A DNA stretch of 64,000 bases, from contig NC_013517.1 in assembly GCF_000024405.1 (NCBI RefSeq), forward strand, positions 186,001-250,000, written 5' to 3'. A model generated the notes under the pieces. It had not been told where the DNA came from and made no database searches. It saw only the letters and a list, made by a program, of their open reading frames with translations. Both the position numbers and the translations under genes were made by a program. The DNA is from Sebaldella termitidis ATCC 33386 (GTDB lineage Bacteria; Fusobacteriota; Fusobacteriia; Fusobacteriales; Leptotrichiaceae). Positions 14,939-23,627 of the stretch are shown piece after piece; position 1 is the first letter of the stretch, and each line of letters begins with the position of its first letter.

Positions 14939-17635
14939 TTAATTTTCATCTTTAAATGAATTTATTTTGAAGAGCTTTAATATTTCTACAATCAATACAG
15001 GCATGATTGACAGAACTACAACTATCATAATGTCTCTTCCCGATAGAGTGACAACATTGAATATATCCTGTAAAAAAGGAATGAATAATACTGCAATCAT
15101 AAGTATAAATGAACATAATACCGCATAAACAAGATACATATTATTAAATATTCCTGATTTAAATATAGAATTTGTTTTTGATCTTATATTAAATACATGT
15201 ACAAGCTGAGAAAGACTCAGAACTGCAAATGCCATAGTCTGACCAAGGATGGTATTAGAAGGATCCTCATGTATTCCTATTCTGTAGGCTATAAGTGTAA
15301 GAATACCGATCATGGCACCCTGATAGCCTATTCTGTATATCATACCTTTGGTAAAGATACCAGTATTAGCAGGGACAGGAGATCTTTTCATAATATTTTC
15401 CTCAGCAGGATCAAAGCTCAGTGCAAGTGCTGGGAGACTGTCCGTGATAAGATTAACCCATAAAATATGAATAGGAATTAACGGCTCTACCCAGTTTACC
15501 AAAGTAGCAAAGAATAATACAATAATTTCCCCTATATTGCTGGAAATAAGGAATTGGATAGCTTTTAGAATATTATCATAGATTCTTCTTCCTTCTTCTA
15601 CAGCAGAAATAATAGTAGCAAAGTTATCGTCTGTAAGAATAATGTCAGCGGCTTCTTTAGATACATCAGTCCCGACTATTCCCATGGCAGCACCTATATC
15701 AGCAGTTTTAAGTGCAGGAGCATCATTAACACCATCTCCTGTCATTGCAACTATGTCGCCGTGTTTTTGCCAGGCTTTGACTATTCTTACTTTGTGTTCA
15801 GGGGAAACTCTGGCATATACGGAAATATGCTTTACTCTGTTTTCGAGTTCCTGATCTGTCATTTTTTCCACATCAGCACCTGTAATTGCTTCATCGTCAT
15901 TTTCCAAAATACCGAGAGCAGTAGCAATGGCAGAAGCAGTTATTTTATGGTCGCCTGTTATCATAACGGTTTTTATGCCGGCAGTTTTACATTTTTCAAT
16001 TGCTGATTTTACTTCCGGTCTTGGAGGATCTATCATTCCTACCATACCGACGTATATAAGTTCAGTTTCGGCATTATCTGCAGATTCGCTGTTTGTATCT
16101 TTATATGCTGTTCCCAGTACTCGGAGAGCATTTTCAGCCATACTGGTATTGGCTTTCAGGATTTCGGCAGTATCCTTTTCTGTCAATTCTCTGACTTCGT
16201 TATTTATAAGGATTCTGTTACATCTTTTCAGAAGCTCGTCAACGGCACCTTTGGTATAAACTTTTATTGTATTGGTTTTTGAATCTTTATTAACTGTAGA
16301 CATAAGTTTTCTTTCAGAATCAAAAGGAATTTCATCAACTCTTATTTCAGTACTTTCAAGCTCGTCTTTATCAAGCTCAAATTTTAATCCCAGATCTACC
16401 AGTGCAGTTTCTGTGGGGTCACCGGTAATTTTTGTTTTTTCTTCCTCAATAATAATCTTGGAGTCATTGCATAGGACGATCGAAGTAATAAGGAGTTTCA
16501 GCTCATTAGTAAGTGAACTGATATTTTCTACATCAACAGTATTATTATTAAAATATATTTTTTCAACAGTCATTTTATTTTGTGTAAGAGTACCTGTTTT
16601 ATCAGAACACACTACAGTAGTACTTCCAAGTGTCTCCACACAAGGGAGTCTCTTTACGATGGCATGTTTGGTAACCATTCTCTGAACACCGATAGCCAGA
16701 ACTATAGTGGCTATAGCCGGAAGTCCTTCAGGGATTGCAGCAACAGCGAGACTCACTGCAGAAAGAAACAGGTGCATAGGTTCTTTTCCATAACTGCTTC
16801 CTATTATAAACATGAGAACACAAATTACTATAGCAGCAATTCCAAGCATTTTCCCCAGCTTATCGAGTCTTTTCTGCAGGGGAGTCTGCGTAACTTCTGT
16901 AGAATCCAGTATTGCTGCAATTTTTCCTACTTCTGTATTCATTCCTGTTTCTGCTACTATGCCTTTTCCGCGTCCGTAAGAAACAAGACTGGCCGAAAAA
17001 GCCAGATTGTCTCTGTCACCAAGGGGAATATCAGTTTCCTCTATGACAGAGGTTATTTTTTCTACAGGAACTGATTCACCTGTTAATGAAGCTTCTTCTA
17101 TTTTCAAATTGGCAGCTTCAAAAAGTCTCAGATCGGCAGGAATATAATCACCGGTATCCAGTATTACTATATCTCCGGGAACAAGCTCTTTACCGGGAAG
17201 CATGAGAATCTGTCCGTCCCTGAGTACTTTGGAAACAGGGGAGCTTAGTTTTTTTAACGCTTCCAGAGATTTTTCGGCTTTATTTTCCTGAAGGACGCCA
17301 ATAACGGCGTTAACTATAACTATTAATAATATAATGAAGGAATCACTTATTTTTTCCAGAAAATCCAAAACAGATATCACAGGTTCCTTGCTTTCAAGAA
17401 TTCCTACAACTCCTGATATAACTGCGGCAAGTATCAGAATAATAATCATCGTATCTTTAAACTGAGCCAGAAATTTTTGAAGAAAAGTTTTTTTCTTCCC
17501 CTGCTTCAGCTCATTATATCCGTATGTTTCTACTCTTTCGGCAGCCTGGGCTTCTGTAAGCCCGTCTGTAAGATTTGTATCAAGAAGATTTACCGTATCT
17601 TCCACAGAAAGATTGTACCAGTTCTTTTTTTCCAT
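14939..17635 (-). CDS. Calcium-transporting P-type ATPase (type IIA, SERCA-like)
   Basis: 898-residue cation pump of the inner membrane. Domains in order are the N-terminal cation-ATPase domain, the A domain with SLTGES near residue 183, the phosphorylation motif DKTGTLT with Asp345, and the hinge MTGDGVNDAP. Calcium-site residues of SERCA are conserved: PEGLP in M4 (Glu303), ISSNIGE in M5 and NLITDSLPA in M6, which favours Ca2+ over Na+/K+ or Mg2+. It lies 20 nt behind the AI-2E-family gene on the same strand, so the two are probably one transcript ending at the hairpin at 14908-14934. Confidence 0.92.
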   Translation of the reverse strand: MEKKNWYNLSVEDTVNLLDTNLTDGLTEAQAAERVETYGYNELKQGKKKTFLQKFLAQFKDTMIIILILAAVISGVVGILESKEPVISVLDFLEKISDSFIILLIVIVNAVIGVLQENKAEKSLEALKKLSSPVSKVLRDGQILMLPGKELVPGDIVILDTGDYIPADLRLFEAANLKIEEASLTGESVPVEKITSVIEETDIPLGDRDNLAFSASLVSYGRGKGIVAETGMNTEVGKIAAILDSTEVTQTPLQKRLDKLGKMLGIAAIVICVLMFIIGSSYGKEPMHLFLSAVSLAVAAIPEGLPAIATIVLAIGVQRMVTKHAIVKRLPCVETLGSTTVVCSDKTGTLTQNKMTVEKIYFNNNTVDVENISSLTNELKLLITSIVLCNDSKIIIEEEKTKITGDPTETALVDLGLKFELDKDELESTEIRVDEIPFDSERKLMSTVNKDSKTNTIKVYTKGAVDELLKRCNRILINNEVRELTEKDTAEILKANTSMAENALRVLGTAYKDTNSESADNAETELIYVGMVGMIDPPRPEVKSAIEKCKTAGIKTVMITGDHKITASAIATALGILENDDEAITGADVEKMTDQELENRVKHISVYARVSPEHKVRIVKAWQKHGDIVAMTGDGVNDAPALKTADIGAAMGIVGTDVSKEAADIILTDDNFATIISAVEEGRRIYDNILKAIQFLISSNIGEIIVLFFATLVNWVEPLIPIHILWVNLITDSLPALALSFDPAEENIMKRSPVPANTGIFTKGMIYRIGYQGAMIGILTLIAYRIGIHEDPSNTILGQTMAFAVLSLSQLVHVFNIRSKTNSIFKSGIFNNMYLVYAVLCSFILMIAVLFIPFLQDIFNVVTLSGRDIMIVVVLSIMPVLIVEILKLFKINSFKDEN

Positions 17636-17655
17636 GTTTTATATTCCTTTCTATA

Positions 17656-18807
17656 TTATGTATTTGTATTATTATTTTCAGTTTCAGTATCAATTTTTTC
17701 TTTTTTACCAAACATACCTTTGAAAAAACCTCTTTCCAGTTCTTCATGAAACACGTTTTTCAATATAATAACAACAGCAGGTCCCATTATGATACCGATA
17801 AATCCTGCAAGTTTTAATCCTGTATACATCGATAACAGAGTTATCAGAGGATGAACTCCTATATTCTGGCTGTATAATTTCGGTTCCAGCAGCTGTCTTA
17901 CCGCAGTAACAATTACATATAAAATGAGTAAGGCAACAGCCATTTTAAAATCCTTTACAATCAGTGAAACTACTATCCACGGAATCATGAATGCTCCGGC
18001 ACCAAGAATAGGAAGTGCATCTATTGCACATATAATAATGGCAAATGTAAGGGGATATTGTACATTCAGACCCATGAAATGAAAAAGATTCAGTCCTATA
18101 AGCAATTCAAAAAAGCAAATAGTAATAAGCATAGCCTGAGCTTTCAGATAACCGCCTACCACAGACAGAAGATCATTTTTCAGGGTATATATTTTATTCA
18201 GCCATGAAGCAGGCAATTGTTTTTCCACAAACAGGATTATGTTCTGCTTATCAAGACTCATAAAAACAGTAGCTATAACAGTGACAAAAAAGTATATCAC
18301 TACATTAGGCAGTGAAGTAATAAATGACAGGATATTATTAAGAATAACACTTATTTTTGATGTTGCCATGGAAATAATATCGCTTACCGAGCCTTTTAGC
18401 TGGTTTAATATCTGTTCTGGTATTCTGTCCAGAATTATAGTTCCCCTGTTCATAAAATTCATGAAATTATCTATCCAAAGCCTTATTTCCTGAGCATAGG
18501 TACTAATATTAAATGAAAGGCTGTATATCTCCAGAATCAGTTTTGTAACAATCAGGGATATAAGACCGACTACAGTGGCAAATACAATCATGAGAGCGAT
18601 TGCCGTACTTATTTTTTTTGGTAGTTTTACTTTGGAATTTAAAAATTTTGCTATTTTGGTAACTATCATTGAAAATAAAACAGCAAGTACAAAGGGGGAC
18701 AGAAATACGGCAATTTTGAATGCTATAAATATCAGCAAAAAAACCAGCAGTATCCGTCCGAAAAATAATGCTTTTTTAAATAATGCACTTTTATAATAAT
18801 TATACAT
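17656..18807 (-). CDS. AI-2E-family (PerM/YtvI-like) membrane permease
   Basis: 383-residue protein with about eight membrane helices of the AI-2E transporter family (formerly UPF0118). The C-terminal half carries the recognisable pattern with PILGAGAFMIPW, the region around LLEPKLYSQNIGVHPL, and a Gly-rich last helix pair. Substrates vary in the family, and autoinducer-2 export is not implied by membership. GGAG lies 10 bases before the ATG. It is the first gene of a two-gene unit with the Ca2+-ATPase. Its leader holds a strong promoter and a terminator-like hairpin 34 bases upstream of the ATG, which suggests attenuation. Confidence 0.82.
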   Translation of the reverse strand: MYNYYKSALFKKALFFGRILLVFLLIFIAFKIAVFLSPFVLAVLFSMIVTKIAKFLNSKVKLPKKISTAIALMIVFATVVGLISLIVTKLILEIYSLSFNISTYAQEIRLWIDNFMNFMNRGTIILDRIPEQILNQLKGSVSDIISMATSKISVILNNILSFITSLPNVVIYFFVTVIATVFMSLDKQNIILFVEKQLPASWLNKIYTLKNDLLSVVGGYLKAQAMLITICFFELLIGLNLFHFMGLNVQYPLTFAIIICAIDALPILGAGAFMIPWIVVSLIVKDFKMAVALLILYVIVTAVRQLLEPKLYSQNIGVHPLITLLSMYTGLKLAGFIGIIMGPAVVIILKNVFHEELERGFFKGMFGKKEKIDTETENNNTNT

Positions 18808-18839
18808 ATATTTATTACTCCTTTTTGATGGAATTTTGT

Positions 18840-18873
18840 AAAAAAAATGTGTATAGTATCTGGCCTATACACA
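18840..18873 (-). terminator. Leader terminator hairpin upstream of the AI-2E-family gene (putative attenuator)
   Basis: On the minus strand TGTGTATAG and CTATACACA form a 9-bp stem with loop GCCAGATA, followed at once by eight T residues. No minus-strand gene lies upstream for it to terminate, and it sits inside the transcript started by the promoter at 18952-18980. The loop GCCAGA is complementary to TCTGGC further upstream in the leader (plus-strand 18894-18899), a possible competing structure. A reading frame starting at 18926 (minus, AAAAGGG 6 bases before its ATG) runs through the hairpin and out of frame into the permease gene; it may or may not be translated. Confidence 0.65.
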
Positions 18874-18951
18874 AAGCTATTAATTAAGGGCCTGCCAGAA
18901 AAGGCATATTGACACAAAAAGTGCATAGAATTCCCTTTTGTTTTATGACTG

Positions 18952-18980
18952 ATAATACCATTTATTTCGCATAAAGTCAA
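18952..18980 (-). promoter_or_regulatory. Sigma70 promoter for the AI-2E-family permease/Ca2+-ATPase unit
   Basis: Minus strand: TTGACT (18980-18975), a 17-bp spacer and TATTAT (18957-18952), preceded by TG one base before the -10. The start of transcription would be near 18945, giving a leader of about 138 nt that contains the hairpin at 18840-18873. Confidence 0.75.
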
Positions 18981-19181
18981 CTGAATAACAGCTTTAGGGT
19001 CATGGAATATTCTGTTTAAATTTTACAGGGAATAAATTTTTTTGAAAGCAGAAATACAGGAATTTTTTTATTTTACAGTTTTTACAACGGATAAAAAATA
19101 ATTGCATTGTTTTTCTGTATAAAAATTTATGTTTATGTTAAAATAGAACAAAGGTTTAAGAATATAAAAGAGAGGGGAAAA

Positions 19182-19622
19182 ATGGATTACAAAAAACTTT
19201 CCCGTGAAGAAAGGGACAGACTTCTTAAAAGTGAACTGACTTCGGAGAAAATAAAATTTATGGAGAAGTATAAGCTTTTCAGTACAGGGGATTTGAGATG
19301 GTATACTGATAAAAATAATACACCTGAAAGAATATATTTCAGTCATAAATTTTTGAAAAATAACGGGATAATGGAAATTTTATTCAGGAAGTATCAGTTT
19401 TGCTTTGCAAAGTTAAAATATTTCAGGGAAAATATAGAAAAATATGAAGCTTTTAAATATGACCCTAAAGAGGGCTTTGTAAAAACAGAGATGTGGGATG
19501 CAGAATTTTTTAAGCATAAAAAAAGCGGGAGATTTATTGATCTGAGATATCTTCAGCAGATTACAGAACTGAATATTTTTCTGTCATTTGTGAGCTGGCT
19601 GGAGGATGAAAGCAACGGATAA
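19182..19622 (+). CDS. Hypothetical protein, 146 residues
   Basis: Not recognised. A soluble, basic, Lys/Phe/Tyr-rich protein with no signal peptide or membrane segment. The ATG at 19182 follows GAGAGGGGAA at a good distance and starts MDYKKLSREERDR; the frame is also open further upstream, but no ribosome site supports an earlier start. It is a lone gene, divergent from the AI-2E-family unit, with roughly 100 bases and a separate promoter between it and glmM. No motif suggests a function. Confidence 0.6.
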   Translation: MDYKKLSREERDRLLKSELTSEKIKFMEKYKLFSTGDLRWYTDKNNTPERIYFSHKFLKNNGIMEILFRKYQFCFAKLKYFRENIEKYEAFKYDPKEGFVKTEMWDAEFFKHKKSGRFIDLRYLQQITELNIFLSFVSWLEDESNG

Positions 19623-19713
19623 AAAAGATTTACCGGAGAAACATTGAAATTACAGGAAGCAGGTTATACAGAAGCCTGTATTTCAAAATATAAAATAATA
19701 CTAATTTTACGCT

Positions 19714-19742
19714 TGAAAATATGCTTTAATGGTGTTATTATA
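19714..19742 (+). promoter_or_regulatory. Promoter of glmM
   Basis: TTGAAA (19714-19719), 17-bp spacer, TATTAT (19737-19742), with TG one base before the -10. Predicted start near 19749, 28 bases before the glmM ATG. Its sequence is strikingly like the promoter at 22165-22193: 25 of 32 aligned positions are identical, including parts of the spacer. Confidence 0.7.
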
Positions 19743-19776
19743 ACCTGTAGAGATATATTATGAATTTGGAGGGAAT

Positions 19777-21138
19777 ATGGCTAGAAAATACTTTGGAACA
19801 GATGGAATGAGAGGAGAAGCGAATAAGGATCTTACTATAGATCTGGTTACGAATCTTGGATTAGCTTTAGGGTATTATTTGAAGAAAAATAATAATAAGA
19901 CAACAAAACCAAAAATTATATTAGGAACAGATACAAGAATATCAGGATATATGATCAGGTCTGCCCTGGCTTCGGGATTGACATCAATGGGGATTCATAT
20001 TGATTTTGTGGGAGTACTGCCTACACCGGGTGTTTCATACCTTACAAGACATCTTGGAGCAGATGCGGGAATAATGATTTCAGCTTCACATAATCCGGTA
20101 AAAGATAACGGGATAAAGATTTTCAGTAAAAACGGCTATAAACTTCCTGACGAGGTAGAAGAAGAGATAGAAGGATATATGGAAAACAGGGAAGAAATGT
20201 TAAAGCATCAGGTTTCCGGCGATGATCTGGGAAGATTCAAATATGTGGAAGATGATATGAGAGAATATCTTAATTTCCTTACATCAACGCTAAAAACAGA
20301 TTTTAGGGGAATGAAAATAGTAGTAGATACTGCAAACGGAGCTGCATACAGAGTTGCACCGAAAATTTTTCACAGATTAAAAGCTGATGTTACTGTTATA
20401 AACAATATACCTAACGGAAAAAATATAAATGTAAACTGCGGGTCTACACATCCGGAATTGCTTCAGGAAGTGGTAAAGGTATATAATGCCGATCTTGGAC
20501 TTGCTTATGACGGGGATGCGGACAGATTAATCGCTGTGGATGACAAAGGAAATATAGTTGACGGAGACTTAATAATATCTGTTATTGCGAAAAACTTTCA
20601 GAACAAAGGTATACTAAACTCTAATAAAATAGTAACAACGGTGCAGAGCAATATGGGATTCGAGAAGAACCTTGATAAAAACGGTATCGGACTTATAAGA
20701 GCCAATGTAGGAGACAGATATGTCCTTGAAAAAATGAAGGAACACGGTCTGAATCTGGGCGGTGAGCAGTCAGGGCATATAATTATGCTTGATTATAATA
20801 CTACAGGTGACGGAGTTCTTTCTTCAATACAGCTCGTAGCTGCAATAAAAGAAAGCGGGAAGAAACTCAGCGAGCTTGTGGAGGATATTAAGTTATGGCC
20901 TCAAAAGCTTGTAAATACTGTAGTTTCTAAAGAAAAAAAACAGACATGGACTGAAAATAAAGAGCTTATAGATTTTATAAAGCAAAAAGAAAAAGAGATC
21001 GAAGGAAAAGGAAGAATACTTGTGAGAGCTTCCGGAACAGAGCCTTTAATAAGGGTAATGGTAGAAGGAGAAACACAGGAAACTGTGGATACTTATATTG
21101 AAGCACTTGTAGGTAAAGTAAAAGAACTGTTATTATAA
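19777..21138 (+). CDS. glmM: Phosphoglucosamine mutase
   Basis: Interconverts glucosamine 6-phosphate and glucosamine 1-phosphate, feeding UDP-GlcNAc for peptidoglycan and lipopolysaccharide. It opens with FGTDGMRGEAN. The phosphoserine loop is ISASHNP with Ser104 as the phosphorylated residue (Ser102 in E. coli), the Mg2+ loop is DGDADR, and the sugar-binding GGEQSGH and phosphate-binding RASGTEP segments follow. The length of 453 is normal. GGAGGGAAT precedes the ATG. A downstream membrane-protein gene follows after 33 nt. Confidence 0.96.
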   Translation: MARKYFGTDGMRGEANKDLTIDLVTNLGLALGYYLKKNNNKTTKPKIILGTDTRISGYMIRSALASGLTSMGIHIDFVGVLPTPGVSYLTRHLGADAGIMISASHNPVKDNGIKIFSKNGYKLPDEVEEEIEGYMENREEMLKHQVSGDDLGRFKYVEDDMREYLNFLTSTLKTDFRGMKIVVDTANGAAYRVAPKIFHRLKADVTVINNIPNGKNINVNCGSTHPELLQEVVKVYNADLGLAYDGDADRLIAVDDKGNIVDGDLIISVIAKNFQNKGILNSNKIVTTVQSNMGFEKNLDKNGIGLIRANVGDRYVLEKMKEHGLNLGGEQSGHIIMLDYNTTGDGVLSSIQLVAAIKESGKKLSELVEDIKLWPQKLVNTVVSKEKKQTWTENKELIDFIKQKEKEIEGKGRILVRASGTEPLIRVMVEGETQETVDTYIEALVGKVKELLL

Positions 21139-21171
21139 AAAAATAAAAGATTTTTGATTTAGGGAGGAAAT

Positions 21172-22029
21172 ATGAGTAGTAGGCTAAGAGGATTACAATC
21201 AGGGGTTTTAAGAATAATTCTTTTGTTTTTATGGCTTGCAGTGGTTTTATTTATCATAGGTTTATTGGGGAATGTATTTAATCTGACTGTTATGAATAAC
21301 GAGCTTTGGACAATTTTTGGCATAATTCTGGGAATATTGGTAGTATTAGGTTTTCTGCATGTAGTGATAAGCTTAAATATAATTTCCAATGCTATAGCTG
21401 CGTATTCGGGATACGGCGAACCGGAATACAGAAGAGTGGACTACAAAAAAATATTTATGGCTTCGGGGATACTTATTGTATTAGTTCTCGGAGTACAGTC
21501 CATAGTAAAGATTCAGGTAGAAAAGAAAAATCTTGAAGTACTCAAGCAGCAGGCTACAGATATAGGCAGTTCTGCGATAACAGCAAAAATTGTAACACAG
21601 ATAGATGAGGATGCCCAGATGAGAGATCTTTATTTTTCAAGAGACCTGCTGCTGCTGACTATGAAAGAAAATTCACTGACTCTGCTTATACCTAAAATCA
21701 GAGACGGGAATAAAGTATTTTATCAGGTTACACCTTGGGATTATGACTCAAGAGATGAAAGAAAAATTTCAGAAGCACTGGAAAGACCTTATATACCTGA
21801 TAAAAGTGTAAAAGAAAAATTTGATAAAATGTTAAAGGACAGAAAAAGCTTTGAAGTAAAATCCGGCGGAAACATGACAATATTTTATCCTGTGGAAAAG
21901 AACGGAGAATTAAAGTCGATTTTGATTATTAATTCCAAGAGTGACATTAATTATGAATTTCTGAAAGAAAGAAGTGCTTCGGCTTCTGAACCTGCGGTAA
22001 ATACACCGGAGAAAAAGACGGAGAAATAA
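21172..22029 (+). CDS. Membrane protein of unknown function with periplasmic or cytoplasmic C-terminal domain
   Basis: 285 residues. Three hydrophobic segments (about 13-37, 43-67 and 89-107) are followed by a soluble domain of about 170 residues beginning with a short coiled-coil-like stretch (KIQVEKKNLEVLKQQATDI). The domain is reminiscent in size and position of sensor domains placed after a membrane helix, but no signalling output domain follows and I do not recognise a family. It follows glmM by 33 nt with AGGGAGGAAAT before the ATG and ends at a terminator, so it is probably co-transcribed with glmM. Confidence 0.7.
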   Translation: MSSRLRGLQSGVLRIILLFLWLAVVLFIIGLLGNVFNLTVMNNELWTIFGIILGILVVLGFLHVVISLNIISNAIAAYSGYGEPEYRRVDYKKIFMASGILIVLVLGVQSIVKIQVEKKNLEVLKQQATDIGSSAITAKIVTQIDEDAQMRDLYFSRDLLLLTMKENSLTLLIPKIRDGNKVFYQVTPWDYDSRDERKISEALERPYIPDKSVKEKFDKMLKDRKSFEVKSGGNMTIFYPVEKNGELKSILIINSKSDINYEFLKERSASASEPAVNTPEKKTEK

Positions 22030-22044
22030 AAATTATCATATAAT

Positions 22045-22093
22045 AAAAAAGGAGTTTTATAAATACTTTACTTTATGAATAACTCCTTTTTTT
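22045..22093 (+). terminator. Terminator after the glmM-membrane protein unit
   Basis: AAAAAAGGAGTT (22045-22056) pairs with AACTCCTTTTTT (22081-22092), a 12-bp stem with a 24-base loop and a T-run. The A-run on the 5' side also makes it usable from the other strand. Confidence 0.8.
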
Positions 22094-22164
22094 GTTATTA
22101 AATATACAGTGTACAGATAAGGAAAATTTCACAAAACAAACACCTGAAATAATTTAATTTTATC

Positions 22165-22193
22165 TTGAAAATATAGACTATTGGTGCTATCAT
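22165..22193 (+). promoter_or_regulatory. Promoter of the small DUF4926-like gene
   Basis: TTGAAA (22165-22170), 17-bp spacer, TATCAT (22188-22193) with TG one base before the -10. It closely resembles the glmM promoter over 32 bases. A small GTTAC/GTAAC hairpin (near 22216-22230) lies in the leader. Confidence 0.65.
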
Positions 22194-22278
22194 AACTGTA
22201 TGGCGGCATTATCCCGTTACCTTTGTAACCTGAAACAAACATGCTGCATATTCAAAAAAATAATACAGGAGTAAAAAT

Positions 22279-22464
22279 ATGGAGACTGGAAACAAGGTAA
22301 GGTATACCGGTGAGGACAATGAAGTAACAATGCTGAAAAAGAATGACACAGGAACAATACTTTTATCACACGGTGACGGATATTTTGAGGTGGAATTCCT
22401 TGATGAAGAAGGAATAGTGAAAGTATTGGAAACATTAAGCGAAGAAGTTTTGGAAAAAATTTAG
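22279..22464 (+). CDS. Small DUF4926-like protein, 61 residues
   Basis: The pattern of a DTGTIL turn, YFEVEF and a closing Leu/Glu-rich strand resembles the small SH3-like DUF4926 family, whose role is unknown. Only the overall pattern supports this. CAGGAG lies 8 bases before the ATG and a good promoter lies upstream, so it is very likely a real gene. The methyltransferase gene follows after 32 bases. Confidence 0.6.
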   Translation: METGNKVRYTGEDNEVTMLKKNDTGTILLSHGDGYFEVEFLDEEGIVKVLETLSEEVLEKI

Positions 22465-22496
22465 AATTAAAGCAATAATTATTTGAGAGGTGTAAA

Positions 22497-23198
22497 TTGC
22501 ATAGAGAATTTGCAAATATTTATGACGTTTTTATGGAGAGCGTTGATTATGAAAACTGGTATATGTATCTCAGAAAATATATAAAAAATCCGGGAACAGT
22601 TCTTGATCTGGGCTGCGGGACTGGTGAGTTTCTGGTGAAATTTTTGAAAGACGGCTTTACCTGCATCGGAGTGGATATCTCTGAGGTCATGCTGGAAATT
22701 GCCAGAGACAAAACAAAAGAATCGTCTGATATTGAATTATATCAGGGGGACATCAGAAAATTCAGGACTGAAAAACCGGCAGAGTATATTGTCTGTAATT
22801 TTGATACAGTGAACTATTTTGATAAATTCAGCGATCTTGAGGATTTTCTGGACTGCTCATATGAAAATCTGACAGAAGACGGAATTTTGATATTCGATGT
22901 AGTAACGGAAGAAATATTTGATGAAATGTTTGAAAACGGGGTATTTCTGGATGAAAAAGAAAATTACCTTACCATATGGCGTTATGATAAAGAAGGAGAA
23001 AACTATATTATAAACATAAAACTATTTATCAGGGAAAAAGAGAACCTGTTCAGAAATTATGAAGAAGTACATGTAAAAACTATATTTGATCTTGAGGAAA
23101 TTGCAAATAAAGCTCTTGAAACCGGATTTGACATAGTGGATATAAGAAATGACGAGGAATTCGGAGAAAACAGATTTTTCTTTATATTAAAAAAATAA
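22497..23198 (+). CDS. Class I SAM-dependent methyltransferase
   Basis: 233-residue methyltransferase of the Methyltransf_11/25 type. The SAM motif LDLGCGTGEF lies near residue 37, followed by GVDISEVMLEIA (motif II) and VCNFDTVNYF (motif IV). The substrate cannot be read from sequence; small-molecule or protein targets are both possible. The start is a TTG at 22497, chosen because GAGAGGTG lies at the right distance and the family usually begins with a YDVFM-type segment a few residues later. AtpZ follows after 21 bases. Confidence 0.85.
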   Translation: MHREFANIYDVFMESVDYENWYMYLRKYIKNPGTVLDLGCGTGEFLVKFLKDGFTCIGVDISEVMLEIARDKTKESSDIELYQGDIRKFRTEKPAEYIVCNFDTVNYFDKFSDLEDFLDCSYENLTEDGILIFDVVTEEIFDEMFENGVFLDEKENYLTIWRYDKEGENYIINIKLFIREKENLFRNYEEVHVKTIFDLEEIANKALETGFDIVDIRNDEEFGENRFFFILKK

Positions 23199-23219
23199 TT
23201 TGATTACGGGGAATTTAAA

Positions 23220-23462
23220 ATGAAAGATAATGAAAAAGCAAAAAAACATAAAGAAAGACAGAGAACATTGAAATATATGTCTGTGGGAATGAATATGATT
23301 TATACACTGTGTACCCCCATGGTATTAATGGGCTGTCTGTACTATTTTGTAATAGAAAAAAAATTCGGACGACAGCCGGTGGTATTTATAATTATGATAG
23401 GTCTTGGATTAATATCAGGGTACTATAGTTTTTATAAACTTGTTAAAGAAATTGGAAAATAA
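23220..23462 (+). CDS. atpZ: AtpZ-like ATP synthase accessory membrane protein
   Basis: 80-residue protein with a charged N-terminal tail and two membrane helices (about 25-45 and 55-75), as in AtpZ (ATPase_gene1 family), usually encoded just before atpI. AtpZ and AtpI together have been linked to Mg2+/Ca2+ handling or to F-ATPase assembly. The location one gene upstream of atpI fits. The main atp promoter lies after its stop codon, so it can be transcribed separately from the operon. Confidence 0.7.
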   Translation: MKDNEKAKKHKERQRTLKYMSVGMNMIYTLCTPMVLMGCLYYFVIEKKFGRQPVVFIIMIGLGLISGYYSFYKLVKEIGK

Positions 23463-23466
23463 ACCC

Positions 23467-23495
23467 TTGACTTGTTGGTCAATAGGGTATATACT
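23467..23495 (+). promoter_or_regulatory. Promoter of the atp operon
   Basis: TTGACT (23467-23472), 17-bp spacer, TATACT (23490-23495). The -35 is embedded in the inverted repeat TTGAC-N6-GTCAA (23467-23482), which could be an operator. Predicted start near 23502, giving a leader of about 126 nt. Confidence 0.8.
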
Positions 23496-23521
23496 AATGT
23501 ACATCGACAGCAAAATAAATA

Positions 23522-23607
23522 GTTTTTATTTTCCAAAGCTCAAAACAAAAGTAGAAGCACAGGCCTGTAGAACTCAAATTTTATAAGCATCCGGCGGAAA
23601 ATAAAAC
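23522..23607 (+). promoter_or_regulatory. Structured 5' leader of the atp operon
   Basis: GTTTTTATTTTCC (23522-23534) can pair with GGAAAATAAAAC (23596-23607) in a 12-bp stem with one bulged base, enclosing about 60 bases with a central palindrome ACAGGCCTGT. Just downstream AATTG (23612-23616) and CAATT (23622-23626) would place the ribosome site of atpI in a hairpin loop. It matches no riboswitch class I know. Confidence 0.45.
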
Positions 23608-23627
23608 CTTGAATTGGGAGTCAATTA

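Noticed and set aside
16272-17074. Long plus-strand open frames opposite the Ca2+-ATPase gene
   Set aside because: They mirror the codon pattern of a clearly real gene on the other strand, are Ser/Phe-rich without domain patterns and lack ribosome sites.
17656-18807. Quorum-sensing autoinducer-2 exporter function for the AI-2E-family proteins
   Set aside because: The family name covers many permeases with other or unknown substrates, and no LuxS or Lsr genes are nearby.
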